Shown here in pieces: positions 4,971 to 12,055 of a DNA stretch of 16,661 nt. How positions within the stretch are numbered: the first letter of the stretch is position 1; the number at the start of each line of letters is the position of its first letter. A program made the position numbers and the translations under genes. Source of the stretch: an uncultured Oscillospiraceae bacterium (GTDB lineage Bacteria; Bacillota; Clostridia; Oscillospirales; Oscillospiraceae); assembly GCA_910588625.1 (NCBI GenBank), contig CAJUQN010000063.1, positions 1 through 16,661 of the forward strand, read 5' to 3'. The notes beneath the pieces are model-generated. The model searched no databases and was not told where the DNA came from. It saw nothing but the letters and a program-made list of their open reading frames with translations.

Positions 4971-5004
4971 AAAAACCCCGGAACCGTTGTGGCTCCGGGG
5001 TTTT
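4971..5004 (-). terminator. rpsI: Terminator of the rplM-rpsI operon
   Basis: AAAACCCCGGAACC (4972-4985), loop GTTGT, GGCTCCGGGGTTTT (4991-5004; one mismatch). On the - strand it is followed by TTTTTCC. It lies 10 bases after the rpsI stop. Confidence 0.85.
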
Positions 5005-5013
5005 GCAGGAATA

Positions 5014-5418
5014 TCAACGCTTGGAGAACTGGGGCGCGCGGCGGGCGGCCTTGAGGCCGTACTTCTTGCGCTCCTTCATACGAGGATCGCGGGTCAGGAA
5101 CCCAGCGGCCTTCAGGGCAGGACGGAACTCGGGGTCCATCTCCAGCAGGGCGCGGGAGATGCCATGGCGCAGGGCGCCAGCCTGACCGGTGACGCCACCG
5201 CCGGCGACAGTGGCAGTGATGTCCACCTTGCCGACAACGCCGGTGGTGTTCAAGGGCTGGCGGACCACCATCTTCAGGGTTTCCAGGCCAAAGTACTCCT
5301 CGATGTCGCGGCCGTTGATGGTGATGGTGCCGGTGCCGTTGGGGAACAGGTGAACACGGGCCACGGAGGACTTCCGGCGGCCGGTGCCGTAATGATAAGG
5401 CTTCTTGCTCTTGTACAT
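5014..5418 (-). CDS. rpsI: 30S ribosomal protein S9 (uS9)
   Basis: 134 residues, the usual length. Start ATG at 5418 with AAGGAGG upstream on the - strand. Characteristic sequence: YHYGTGRRKSSVARVHLFPN near the N-terminus, INGRDIEEYFGLETLKMVVR, a Gly-rich middle (VAGGGVTGQAGALRHGISRA), RMKERKKYGLKAARRAPQFS near the end, and the invariant terminal Ser-Lys-Arg, which reaches the P-site tRNA in the small subunit. The C-terminus is intact, so anything that integrated here has restored the gene. Second gene of the operon, 14 bases after rplM. Confidence 0.98.
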   Translation of the reverse strand: MYKSKKPYHYGTGRRKSSVARVHLFPNGTGTITINGRDIEEYFGLETLKMVVRQPLNTTGVVGKVDITATVAGGGVTGQAGALRHGISRALLEMDPEFRPALKAAGFLTRDPRMKERKKYGLKAARRAPQFSKR

Positions 5419-5432
5419 GATCCGTTACCTCC

Positions 5433-5864
5433 TTATTCCACGGTCCAGGTCTCGGGCTTCTGGGCGGCGTGGGGGTGGCTGTCGCCGCGGTAGATCTTCA
5501 GCCGGGTCAGGGAATCCTTGGTGACGATGTTGCGGGGCATCATACCGCGCACCGCCAGCCGGACGGCCAGCTCGGGGTTCTTTTGCATCAGCAGGCGGTA
5601 CTTAGTCTCTTTCAGGCCGCCCACGTAGCCGGAGTGGGTACGGTAGTACTTCTGCTCCAGCTTTTTGCCGGTCAGCACGGCCTTGTCAGCGTTGATGACG
5701 ATGACAAAGTCGCCGCAGTCGGCGTGGGGGGTATACTCGGGCTTGTGCTTGCCCCGCAGGATGGTAGCGGCGGCGACAGCGGTCTTGCCCAGAGGCTTGC
5801 CGGCAGCGTCCAGCACATACCACTTGCGCTGAATGTTGCCCTTGTTTGCCATAAAGGTAGACAT
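5433..5864 (-). CDS. rplM: 50S ribosomal protein L13 (uL13)
   Basis: 143 residues from ATG at 5864, with GGAGG eight bases upstream. The open frame extends five codons further, but that stretch contains the ribosome binding site. Hallmarks of the family: MSTFMANKGNIQRKWYVLDA, GKPLGKTAVAAATILRGKHK, the CGDFVIVINA segment, and YYRTHSGYVGGLKETKYR. The C-terminal half contains VRGMMPRNIVTKDSLTRLKI (GMLPKN in most relatives) and YRGDSHPHAAQKPE. An early 50S assembly protein. First gene of the rplM-rpsI operon. Confidence 0.98.
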   Translation of the reverse strand: MSTFMANKGNIQRKWYVLDAAGKPLGKTAVAAATILRGKHKPEYTPHADCGDFVIVINADKAVLTGKKLEQKYYRTHSGYVGGLKETKYRLLMQKNPELAVRLAVRGMMPRNIVTKDSLTRLKIYRGDSHPHAAQKPETWTVE

Positions 5865-5867
5865 TCT

Positions 5868-5967
5868 GGTTTCCTCCATTTATCTCAAAATTGTACGAAG
5901 CATGGGAATGCTCCCCTTTACAACGGGGAGCGTAATGTATTATAATGCGGAAAAGCGCCCATGTCAA
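5868..5967 (-). promoter_or_regulatory. rplM promoter and probable L13 leader
   Basis: On the - strand TTGACA (5962-5967), 17 bases, TATAAT (5939-5944): a perfect consensus promoter. The roughly 65-base leader contains GCTCCCC/GGGGAGC (5910-5931) and a second small stem AGCAT/ATGCT (about 5899-5912) that could compete with it. Firmicutes rplM genes often carry an L13-binding leader for autoregulation; the position and size fit, but I could not check the consensus. Confidence 0.75.
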
Positions 5968-6088
5968 CCAAAATTGCGGGATTTTTTAAGATATTTTTCA
6001 TATGCTAAATTTTTGGGCCGATTTCTTTAAAATGCTTCGATTTTCTCATTTTTGATATTTTTCTTTTTCAGGAAGGGAGACGCTGGGA

Positions 6089-6853
6089 ATGCGCCTGATT
6101 TTGTCCCATATGCGCCGGTGTGTAGAGGACTACAATATGATCCAGTCCGGCGACAAGATCGCTGTGGGGGTGTCCGGTGGCAAGGATTCGCTGGTGCTGC
6201 TATACGCCATGGCGAAGCTGAAGGAGTTTTACCCCGTACCTTTTGAGCTTCACGCCATCACGGTGCATCCAGGGCCGGAGGAGATGGATTTCGGGCCAGT
6301 GGAGCTGCTGTGCGAGGAGCTAGGGGTGGAATACCATCTTGTCCAAACGGAAATTTTCCATATCATTTTCGAATGCCGTAAGGAGAAAAACCCCTGTTCC
6401 ATGTGCGCCAAAATGCGGCGGGGGGCCATGCACAACGCCCTCAAGGAGTTGGGCCTCAACAAGGTGGCGCTGGGCCATCATTTTGATGACGCGGTGGAGA
6501 CCTTTTTCCTGTCCCTATTCTACGAGGGGCGGCTATCCTGCTTCCAGCCCGTTACCTTCCTGGACCGGACGGGTATCACGCAGATCCGCCCCCTGCTATA
6601 CTGTGGGGAGGGCGCCCTGCGCAACGCCGCCCAACGGTTCGATTTGCCTGTAGTCCACAATCCCTGCCCCGCCGACGGCAACACCCGGCGGCAGGAGGTG
6701 AAGGAGCTGGTGGCCCGGCTGTCTAGGGACTACCCCAAGCTGAAGGACTACGTATTCGGCGCCATGCAGCGCCTGCCCCTACCCGAGTGGGGTCCGGTAG
6801 AGCACGGCATCAAGCGCTATGCGCAGGACCGGGAGGGCGGCCATGTGGGGTAA
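6089..6853 (+). CDS. TtcA-like tRNA 2-thiolation enzyme (PP-loop ATP pyrophosphatase)
   Basis: 254 residues, start ATG at 6089 behind AGGAAGGGAG. The PP-loop SGGKDS at residues 29-34 binds ATP and adenylates the target base. Two cysteines at 103 and 106 (CSMC), together with Cys193 (NPCPADG), match the three ligands of the [4Fe-4S] cluster in the TtcA family. GHHFDDAVET at 129-138 is the second nucleotide-binding motif. In E. coli TtcA makes 2-thiocytidine at position 32 of some tRNAs; related clostridial proteins could thiolate another base or act on another RNA, so the exact product is not certain. A long, AT-rich intergenic region separates it from the divergent rplM promoter. It overlaps the next gene by 11 bases. 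Confidence 0.88.
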   Translation: MRLILSHMRRCVEDYNMIQSGDKIAVGVSGGKDSLVLLYAMAKLKEFYPVPFELHAITVHPGPEEMDFGPVELLCEELGVEYHLVQTEIFHIIFECRKEKNPCSMCAKMRRGAMHNALKELGLNKVALGHHFDDAVETFFLSLFYEGRLSCFQPVTFLDRTGITQIRPLLYCGEGALRNAAQRFDLPVVHNPCPADGNTRRQEVKELVARLSRDYPKLKDYVFGAMQRLPLPEWGPVEHGIKRYAQDREGGHVG

Positions 6854-7472
6854 CATCTTCAACCCAGAGAACCGCTTTTTCCGGGGCCTGGGCAAGGCGG
6901 TAGATGTGGCGGCGTTCAGCCTGCTCTGGCTGGCGGGGGCGGCGACGGTGATCTTGTTTGGGCCGTCCAGCGCCGCGCTGTATGACGCAATGGCCCGCTG
7001 TCTCCGCAAGAGGGAAGGTCGAGCCTACTGGCGGTACTTCGATACGCTGAAGGGGAGCTTCCAAACGGCCTGCCCTGCTGGGGTGTTTCTGGCGGCACTG
7101 GGAGCGGGGCTGTACTTTCTTCACAGCTGGCTGTTTGCCGGAGCGTCGGAGGGAAACACGGCCCGATACATTTTGTATGTTTCCTTTTGGATATTACTTA
7201 TCGTTCTTGTCGGAGCGGCGGCCTATGTGTTCCCAGTGCTGTCCCGGTTCGAGTTCAATGTGGGCGGACTGCTGGCCACCAGTTTCAGGCTGGCCATGGC
7301 GCATTTGCCCACCACGCTCCTGCTGGGCCTGATGACTCTCCTGTTTGTCGGAGCAGTGGTCCTTATGTGGTGGCCGGGGCTGTTCCTGCCCTATCTGTGG
7401 GTCCGGCTGGCCTGTCCGCTTTTGGAACGCATTTTCAAGCCATTCATGGAGGAGCAGGGGAAAACGGTATAG
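6843..7472 (+). CDS. DUF624 (YesL-like) membrane protein
   Basis: 209 residues from ATG at 6843, inside the end of the TtcA-like gene, with GGGAGG just upstream. It starts MWGNIFNPENRFFRGLGKAV, the usual N-terminus of the family, followed by about five hydrophobic segments: residues about 20-42 (AAFSLLWLAGAATVILFGPS), 78-97, 110-134, and two between about 150 and 190. The WPGLFLPYLWVRL stretch near the end is also typical. YesL-like proteins occur with sugar-uptake genes, but many sit alone; role unknown. Co-translation with the tRNA enzyme looks likely, with no obvious functional link. Confidence 0.85.
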   Translation: MWGNIFNPENRFFRGLGKAVDVAAFSLLWLAGAATVILFGPSSAALYDAMARCLRKREGRAYWRYFDTLKGSFQTACPAGVFLAALGAGLYFLHSWLFAGASEGNTARYILYVSFWILLIVLVGAAAYVFPVLSRFEFNVGGLLATSFRLAMAHLPTTLLLGLMTLLFVGAVVLMWWPGLFLPYLWVRLACPLLERIFKPFMEEQGKTV

Positions 7473-7479
7473 CAAGCTG

Positions 7480-7505
7480 AAAAGCCCGCCGGAAGGCGGG
7501 CTTTT
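7480..7505. terminator. Bidirectional terminator between convergent genes
   Basis: AAAAGCCCGCC (7480-7490), loop GGAA, GGCGGGCTTTT (7495-7505). Symmetric A/T flanks serve both the DUF624 gene (+) and the DUF815 gene (-), whose stops lie 8 and 5 bases away. Confidence 0.9.
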
Positions 7506-7509
7506 CCCA

Positions 7510-8703
7510 TTACAGCGACAGGATGAATTGCAGGGCGGTTCGGGGCGTTTGCGCCCCGTGGAACCGCTCCCAGGCTACTGCCTGGCCGTGGAGCTCTTCT
7601 CGGTCCAGCGTAATTCCATTCTGGCAGGCCAGCAGATCCACCAGGGCCAGGAATTCGGTCTTGTTCAGACTCTGGAACAGAATGCGCACGCCGAAGCGGT
7701 CGGCCAGCGACGTTTTTTCCCGGATGGTCTCGGACCGGTCCAACTCGTCGCCAGCCCGCTCCGAGATGGTCTGGCGGACCAGATGGCGGCGGTTGGAGGT
7801 GGCGTAGACCGCCACATTCTGCGGCCTGCGCTCAACACCGCCCTCCAGGATGGTTTTAAGTACAGAATAGGTGGGGTCATCCCGGTCGAAGGTCAGATCG
7901 TCGATGAACACGATGAACTTCTGCCTCCGCCCCTCCAGTTTGCGGATGAGGGCGGGCAGGCCGCCCAGGTTTTCTTTGTCCGCCTCAATAAGCCGCAGCT
8001 CATCCATGCCGGGCAGGGCGAGCAGGTGCTTCACCGTAGCGGATTTGCCCGTACCGCTCTCGCCGTAGAGGAGGACGTTGTTCACATACCGCCCCTCTAC
8101 CAGGGCGCGGGTGTTGCGCTCCACCTCAGAACGCTGGTCGTTATAACCCAGGAGTTGGTCAGAGGAGGGGCAGTCGGGGTGGGCCACGGGGATCAGCGCC
8201 CCATTGTCCCACACGAAAGCCCGATAGCGGGCAAACTGGCCCGCGCCCTCCTCACGATACGCCTCGGTGAGGGAATCAAAGGTGAAAGGGACGCCCCTCT
8301 GCCACCGGGGCAGGCCAGTGAGGACCCCTTGATAGTCGCTGTCCAGCAGCTTGCCCAGGTGGCCCAGCCACTTGTCGCAGTCCACGCTGGCCAGAAGCTC
8401 AAAGGCCGAGATGTCCAGCTTGGCGGCCTGCTCCAGAGCCGGGTCCCGGTCACCCCGCTGGACCAGCATGGGATAGGGCCCCTCTGACCACCGCAGGGCC
8501 TCCCCCAGCCATTGGCCCAGGCCGGGCTGGCCCTCCACCCGAAGCTGGTAAAATAGGTCGGTGTACGCCTCCAGCCCGCCCAGGCCGTCCCTCTGGGCGG
8601 CGCAGGTGGTCAGCCGCAGGGCACACTCCATGACAGGGCGGCTCAGCACATCTTTATAAGCCGTCACGCCCCGCAGCGCGGCAAGCATCGGTTTGATATT
8701 CAT
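7510..8703 (-). CDS. DUF815 family AAA-type ATPase
   Basis: 397 residues from ATG at 8703, with GAGGTGA seven bases upstream on the - strand. Frames extending further upstream cross the promoter and lack a ribosome binding site. A helical N-terminal region (1-180) precedes the ATPase core: Walker A GESGTGKS at 214-221, Walker B FIVFIDDL at 263-270, then VYATSNRRHLV (sensor 1) and a C-terminal segment KTEFLALVDLLACQNGITLD with the lid helices. The family belongs to the broad AAA+ group. It is widespread in bacteria and conserved in Clostridia, but its cellular role is unknown. It is a single-gene unit with its own promoter, divergent from the ATP-grasp operon. Confidence 0.9.
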   Translation of the reverse strand: MNIKPMLAALRGVTAYKDVLSRPVMECALRLTTCAAQRDGLGGLEAYTDLFYQLRVEGQPGLGQWLGEALRWSEGPYPMLVQRGDRDPALEQAAKLDISAFELLASVDCDKWLGHLGKLLDSDYQGVLTGLPRWQRGVPFTFDSLTEAYREEGAGQFARYRAFVWDNGALIPVAHPDCPSSDQLLGYNDQRSEVERNTRALVEGRYVNNVLLYGESGTGKSATVKHLLALPGMDELRLIEADKENLGGLPALIRKLEGRRQKFIVFIDDLTFDRDDPTYSVLKTILEGGVERRPQNVAVYATSNRRHLVRQTISERAGDELDRSETIREKTSLADRFGVRILFQSLNKTEFLALVDLLACQNGITLDREELHGQAVAWERFHGAQTPRTALQFILSL

Positions 8704-8724
8704 AAAAATCACCTCAATGGGGCT

Positions 8725-8753
8725 ATTATACGGTATTCCGGTCCAAATGACAA
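8725..8753 (-). promoter_or_regulatory. Promoter of the DUF815 gene
   Basis: On the - strand TTGTCA (8748-8753), 17 bases, TATAAT (8725-8730), about 22 bases before the start codon. Near-consensus vegetative promoter. Confidence 0.85.
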
Positions 8754-8764
8754 GCCTCATTGGG

Positions 8765-8793
8765 TTGCAATCAGCGCCAGGTTTTGTTATAAT
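8765..8793 (+). promoter_or_regulatory. Promoter of the ATP-grasp/PHP/deacetylase operon
   Basis: TTGCAA (8765-8770), 17 bases, TATAAT (8788-8793), 35 bases before the ATG at 8828. It is back to back with the DUF815 promoter; the two -35 boxes are 11 bases apart. Confidence 0.85.
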
Positions 8794-8827
8794 ATTTTCC
8801 AAATGTACACGAAGGGAGGGAGAGGTT

Positions 8828-9934
8828 ATGGGAACAGTTGTCGTCACGGATGGAAGATACCGCGCATCCATTGCCGCCATCCGAATGCTGGGGCGGGCCG
8901 GGTATCGTGTCGTTGTCACCCAGACCCAGGCCGACCTGACCCTGGAGCCGCCAGGCTTTGTCTCCCGCTATGCGAGTCAAAGCCGCTGGCTGGAGGGTTC
9001 GGCAGATGACCCGGATTATCCCGACAGGCTGTATGCGCTGCTGGAGGAGTATGACGATCCCATCCTATTTTGCGTGGGCGCGGCCACCCTCAACGCCGTG
9101 TCCCGTCAGCGGGAACGTTTTGCCAAAGTGTGCGATTTCCTCATTGCCCCGCCCAGCGTGCTGGACGCCCTCAACGACAAGGAGACGGTCCATTGGCGGT
9201 GCGAGGAGCTGGGCATCCCCGTGCCCCGGCAGTACGGCGGAGAGCCGGAGCGCTATCCTGTCATCATCAAGCCCCACTGCGGAGAAAAGTTTGGCTTGAA
9301 GGCCAAGGACCGCTACGCCGTGGCGAGCAACGCCCAGGAGTATGCCGCCAAGCTGGCCGCGATGGCGAAATACGACCCCCACCCCATCGTCCAGCAAAAG
9401 GTAACTGGGGCGGGCGCCGGAGCCAGTCTCCTGCTGGACCGGGACAGCCGCCTGGTGGCCGCCATCTGCCATCGGCGTATCCGGGAGTACCCCATGTCCG
9501 GCGGGCCGTCCACCTGTTGTGAGAGCTTTTATGACGCCAAGCTCATTGACCAGGCCTACCGCCTGCTGTCCTCCTTCCAATTTGTTGGAATTGCCATGGT
9601 GGAGTTCAAGGGGCCCTGTGTGCTGGAGGTGAACCCCCGCGTGTGGGGGAGCTTCCCCATGACCGAGCAGGCAAACAGTCCCTTTGTCTGCCGTTACGCC
9701 CGGGCTGCGGCGGGAGAGCGGCTGCACTACACCCTCCAGGACTACGACGTGGGGGTGCGAATGCGCTTCACCCTCAACGACGGCGCGGCTATGCTGGACT
9801 ACCTGCGGCACGGGAAGCCGAGGCCTTTCTTCCAGGGAATGGCGGACTGGCTCCGGGCAAAAGAGGCACTGTCCGCCGGGGATGATCCCAAGCCATGGAG
9901 GCGCTATGTGCGCAATACATTGCTGAGAAGGTAA
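8828..9934 (+). CDS. ATP-grasp family ligase, substrate unknown
   Basis: 368 residues. Start ATG at 8828 behind GGGAGGGAGAGG; the open frame continues upstream into the promoter and is not used. The N-terminal domain (1-115) begins GTVVVTDGRYRASIAAIRML, a Rossmann-like preATP-grasp fold. NDKETVHWRCEELGIPVPRQ (116-135) is the usual linker; VIIKPHCGEK (145-154, Lys148) binds ATP; VLEVNPRVWGS (265-275, Glu267 and Asn269) binds the metal ions; a Gly-rich loop is at 224-228. The enzyme should join a carboxylate to an amine or similar nucleophile through an acyl phosphate. The C-terminal 80 residues are basic (FFQGMADWLRAKE and RRYVRNTLLRR) and could contact a nucleic acid or membrane surface. It is first in a three-gene operon, with a 2-base gap to the PHP gene. 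Substrate not identifiable. Confidence 0.85.
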   Translation: MGTVVVTDGRYRASIAAIRMLGRAGYRVVVTQTQADLTLEPPGFVSRYASQSRWLEGSADDPDYPDRLYALLEEYDDPILFCVGAATLNAVSRQRERFAKVCDFLIAPPSVLDALNDKETVHWRCEELGIPVPRQYGGEPERYPVIIKPHCGEKFGLKAKDRYAVASNAQEYAAKLAAMAKYDPHPIVQQKVTGAGAGASLLLDRDSRLVAAICHRRIREYPMSGGPSTCCESFYDAKLIDQAYRLLSSFQFVGIAMVEFKGPCVLEVNPRVWGSFPMTEQANSPFVCRYARAAAGERLHYTLQDYDVGVRMRFTLNDGAAMLDYLRHGKPRPFFQGMADWLRAKEALSAGDDPKPWRRYVRNTLLRR

Positions 9935-9936
9935 TT

Positions 9937-10656
9937 ATGGAGATCAAATTAGACCTGCACATCCATTCGGAGCGCTCCCCAGATGGGCGCATGACGTTGG
10001 AGGAGATTGTCTCCTTGGCGAAAGCAAAGGGCCTGAACGGCGCGGCCATCTGTGACCACGACCTGGCTCTGTTGGAGGCACCGGAATTTGAGGATTTTCT
10101 CCTCATTCCCGGAATCGAGGTGTCCACTCAATTCGGGCACCTGCTGGGGTTGTTCATCACCGGACCGGTGGAGACAAGGGACTTTTTCCAGGCGGCGGAG
10201 ACTATCCATGCCCAAGGAGGACTCGCCGTATTGGCCCACCCCTTCGAGCACAGCCGGGACGGGTCCCGGCTGGCCCCGGCTGTTCCCGCGCTGGACGGGG
10301 TGGAGGTGTGGAACAGCCGCGCCGAGCGCAAAATCCACGACGCCAACCGTTTAGCGGCCAGCTTCGCCCAGGTGTGCCGCCTGCGGCCCTTCGGGGGGAG
10401 CGACGCCCATTGCCCCCAGGAGGTGGGCAACGGCTTCACCATGGTGGAGGCGGAGGCGTTGACCCTGGAGGCGGTGAAGGCGGCGCTGTTGGAGGGCAGC
10501 GCCCAGGCGTCCGGACATCGGAGCCGGGCCTGGTACGCCGCCCGGAGCCAGCTGACCAAACGAAACAAGACCGGAGCAAAGCCGCTGGGCTATGCAAAAT
10601 GGGCGGCGTTCGCGGTCAAATGCTGTCTACAGGACATTTTTGGGAGAGGAGATTGA
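9937..10656 (+). CDS. PHP-domain metal-dependent phosphoesterase
   Basis: 239 residues from ATG at 9937, with GAGAAGG just upstream and two bases after the ATP-grasp stop. Complete PHP metal site: DLHIHSERSPDG (His8, His10), CDHD (Asp40, His41), GIEVST (Glu61), HPFEH (His101), and GGSDAH (Asp156, His158). PHP proteins of this size hydrolyse phosphate esters, such as histidinol phosphate, nucleoside 3',5'-bisphosphates or RNA/DNA ends. The C-terminal 70 residues (after about 170) are a basic helical tail (RSRAWYAARSQLTKRNKTGA) not needed for the fold. The setting between ATP-grasp and deacetylase suggests one pathway, but the substrate is unknown. Confidence 0.88.
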   Translation: MEIKLDLHIHSERSPDGRMTLEEIVSLAKAKGLNGAAICDHDLALLEAPEFEDFLLIPGIEVSTQFGHLLGLFITGPVETRDFFQAAETIHAQGGLAVLAHPFEHSRDGSRLAPAVPALDGVEVWNSRAERKIHDANRLAASFAQVCRLRPFGGSDAHCPQEVGNGFTMVEAEALTLEAVKAALLEGSAQASGHRSRAWYAARSQLTKRNKTGAKPLGYAKWAAFAVKCCLQDIFGRGD

Positions 10657-10661
10657 GCCAT

Positions 10662-11942
10662 ATGTCGCTCATTGTAAAGATCGGAAAAAAGGGAAAGCGG
10701 TTGGTCAAACAGCTCCTTCCGGAGGAGAAGCGCCACCTGAGCTACACCCGCCGCATCGAGCGGGTCAAAACGGTCAGGCGTATCTGCGCCATGACCTTCG
10801 ACGATGGCCCCATGGATCTGCCTGTCTCCCCGGACCGCTTTCAGGGCCGGGCCCTCACCGACGTGCTGCTGGACATCTTGGCGGAGTTTGGGGCAAAGGG
10901 TACCTTCGATGTGGTGGGCGACACCGGCGAGAACTACCCAGACGAGGCCGGAAAGCTGGGCAGCGCCGCTTGGGGCGGGGTCAAGTTTGATCATTACCCC
11001 GATATCGGCCACGACGGCAAGGGCGGCGCGGTCCACAACGACCGGCTCATCCGCCGCATTCTGGAGGAGGGCCACCAGATCACCAACCACGGCTACCGTC
11101 ACATCATCTTTGGCAAAAAGCCCTTCGTCTACGGGGCCCGGGAATACTTGGGCAGTGTGGACAAGGCGGTGGACGACCTGAACAAGCTGGACCTGCTGCT
11201 GCGGGGGCGGTACGGCTATCAAATCACCATGTCCCGCCCGCCCCACTATGTAGACAAGATGCAGGACGGGTTTACCAGCTACGACGTCTATGACCGCCTG
11301 GGGTACCAGTATATGGCCGCGTCCTTCGACGGAGCGGGATGGCTGCCCTCCACGCTGTCCGACGGGGACGCGGCGCTGGAGGCGGAGGTTAACGCCATGG
11401 TAGAGCCCATGCGCAAGGCCCTGGAGAAGGACCCGGAGTTTTTCTGCGGACAGATCATCTTCCAGAAGGACGGTTATAATATGGCCAAGCGCACGCCGGT
11501 GGCCTTTGGACTGCGCAAGCAGCTGGAGTTATTGAAGGAGTACGGCTATCAGGTGGTGACGGTGGCGGAGCTGATGGAGGAGTGTCCCTTTGCCGACTTG
11601 GACCGGAGCGACCCGCTGTTTGAAAAGCTGTGCCGTCTGCAAACCGACCGGGCGGTGGCCTATTCAGATAACTGTATCCGGTTGGACCAGCCCATGACTT
11701 GGGGAGAGCTGGCCATGCTGCTGACCCCCAAGAAGGAGGCCATGAGCCGCCGCTGGGCAAAGATCCGCCGCACCGGGAAGCACGAGCACGCCTACTGCGG
11801 CGCGCTGGAGTGGTGCGTGGAGCAGGGGCTCTTACCTCAGGGGACTAAGCCGGACGGCCCGGTGAACGCCCTGCCCGGCGGGCACTTCAGCCGCGTGGAG
11901 GGCTTTACCCGCCGGGACGTGTACGCCGCTTATCAGGAATAA
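10662..11942 (+). CDS. Atypical polysaccharide deacetylase (NodB-like) with SLH-like C-terminus
   Basis: 426 residues from ATG at 10662, 5 bases after the PHP stop, with GAGAGGAG upstream. The NodB domain is recognisable: TFDDGP (45-50; motif 1), NHGYRH (142-147; HxxxH metal site, motif 2), RPPHY (192-196; motif 3) and SFDGAGW (221-227; motif 4). About 50 extra residues (85-135) are inserted between motifs 1 and 2. The motif 5 position reads GQIIFQKDGYN, without the usual catalytic His, so activity may be altered. There is no signal peptide or membrane helix: the N-terminus is very basic (IVKIGKKGKRLVKQ), so the protein should be cytoplasmic. Residues about 308-426 resemble two degenerate S-layer homology repeats (FADLDRSDPLFEKLCRLQTD, DQPMTWGELAMLL, and GALEWCVEQGLLPQG). 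Last gene of the operon. Confidence 0.82.
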   Translation: MSLIVKIGKKGKRLVKQLLPEEKRHLSYTRRIERVKTVRRICAMTFDDGPMDLPVSPDRFQGRALTDVLLDILAEFGAKGTFDVVGDTGENYPDEAGKLGSAAWGGVKFDHYPDIGHDGKGGAVHNDRLIRRILEEGHQITNHGYRHIIFGKKPFVYGAREYLGSVDKAVDDLNKLDLLLRGRYGYQITMSRPPHYVDKMQDGFTSYDVYDRLGYQYMAASFDGAGWLPSTLSDGDAALEAEVNAMVEPMRKALEKDPEFFCGQIIFQKDGYNMAKRTPVAFGLRKQLELLKEYGYQVVTVAELMEECPFADLDRSDPLFEKLCRLQTDRAVAYSDNCIRLDQPMTWGELAMLLTPKKEAMSRRWAKIRRTGKHEHAYCGALEWCVEQGLLPQGTKPDGPVNALPGGHFSRVEGFTRRDVYAAYQE

Positions 11943-11953
11943 ACAAACAGGGC

Positions 11954-11988
11954 CCCGGTGTCCACTGGATGCCGGGACTCTATTTTCG
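11954..11988 (+). terminator. Putative terminator of the deacetylase operon
   Basis: CCCGG (11954-11958) and CCGGG (11972-11976), with inner TCC/GGA pairs and wobbles, followed by ACTCTATTTT. The T-run is imperfect; moderate confidence. Confidence 0.5.
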
Positions 11989-11991
11989 CTC

Positions 11992-12020
11992 TTGAAAACA
12001 GCGGGGGACTTTGGTATAAT
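11992..12020 (+). promoter_or_regulatory. Promoter of recD2
   Basis: TTGAAA (11992-11997), 17 bases, TATAAT (12015-12020), 35 bases before the recD2 ATG. Confidence 0.85.
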
Positions 12021-12055
12021 TATCTAAAACGTTTGTTTGGATTGGAGGACTGGCC

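Noticed and set aside
7345..8487. 380-codon + strand frame opposite the DUF815 ATPase
   Set aside because: It is the antisense of a gene with clear Walker motifs, and it reads through the terminator at 7480-7505.
8828..11942. The ATP-grasp/PHP/deacetylase set as a known anti-phage system
   Set aside because: No nucleic-acid sensor, toxin, transmembrane effector or other defence hallmark is visible, and the promoter is housekeeping-like. PHP and ATP-grasp proteins have many metabolic roles, so I report it only as an unassigned pathway.
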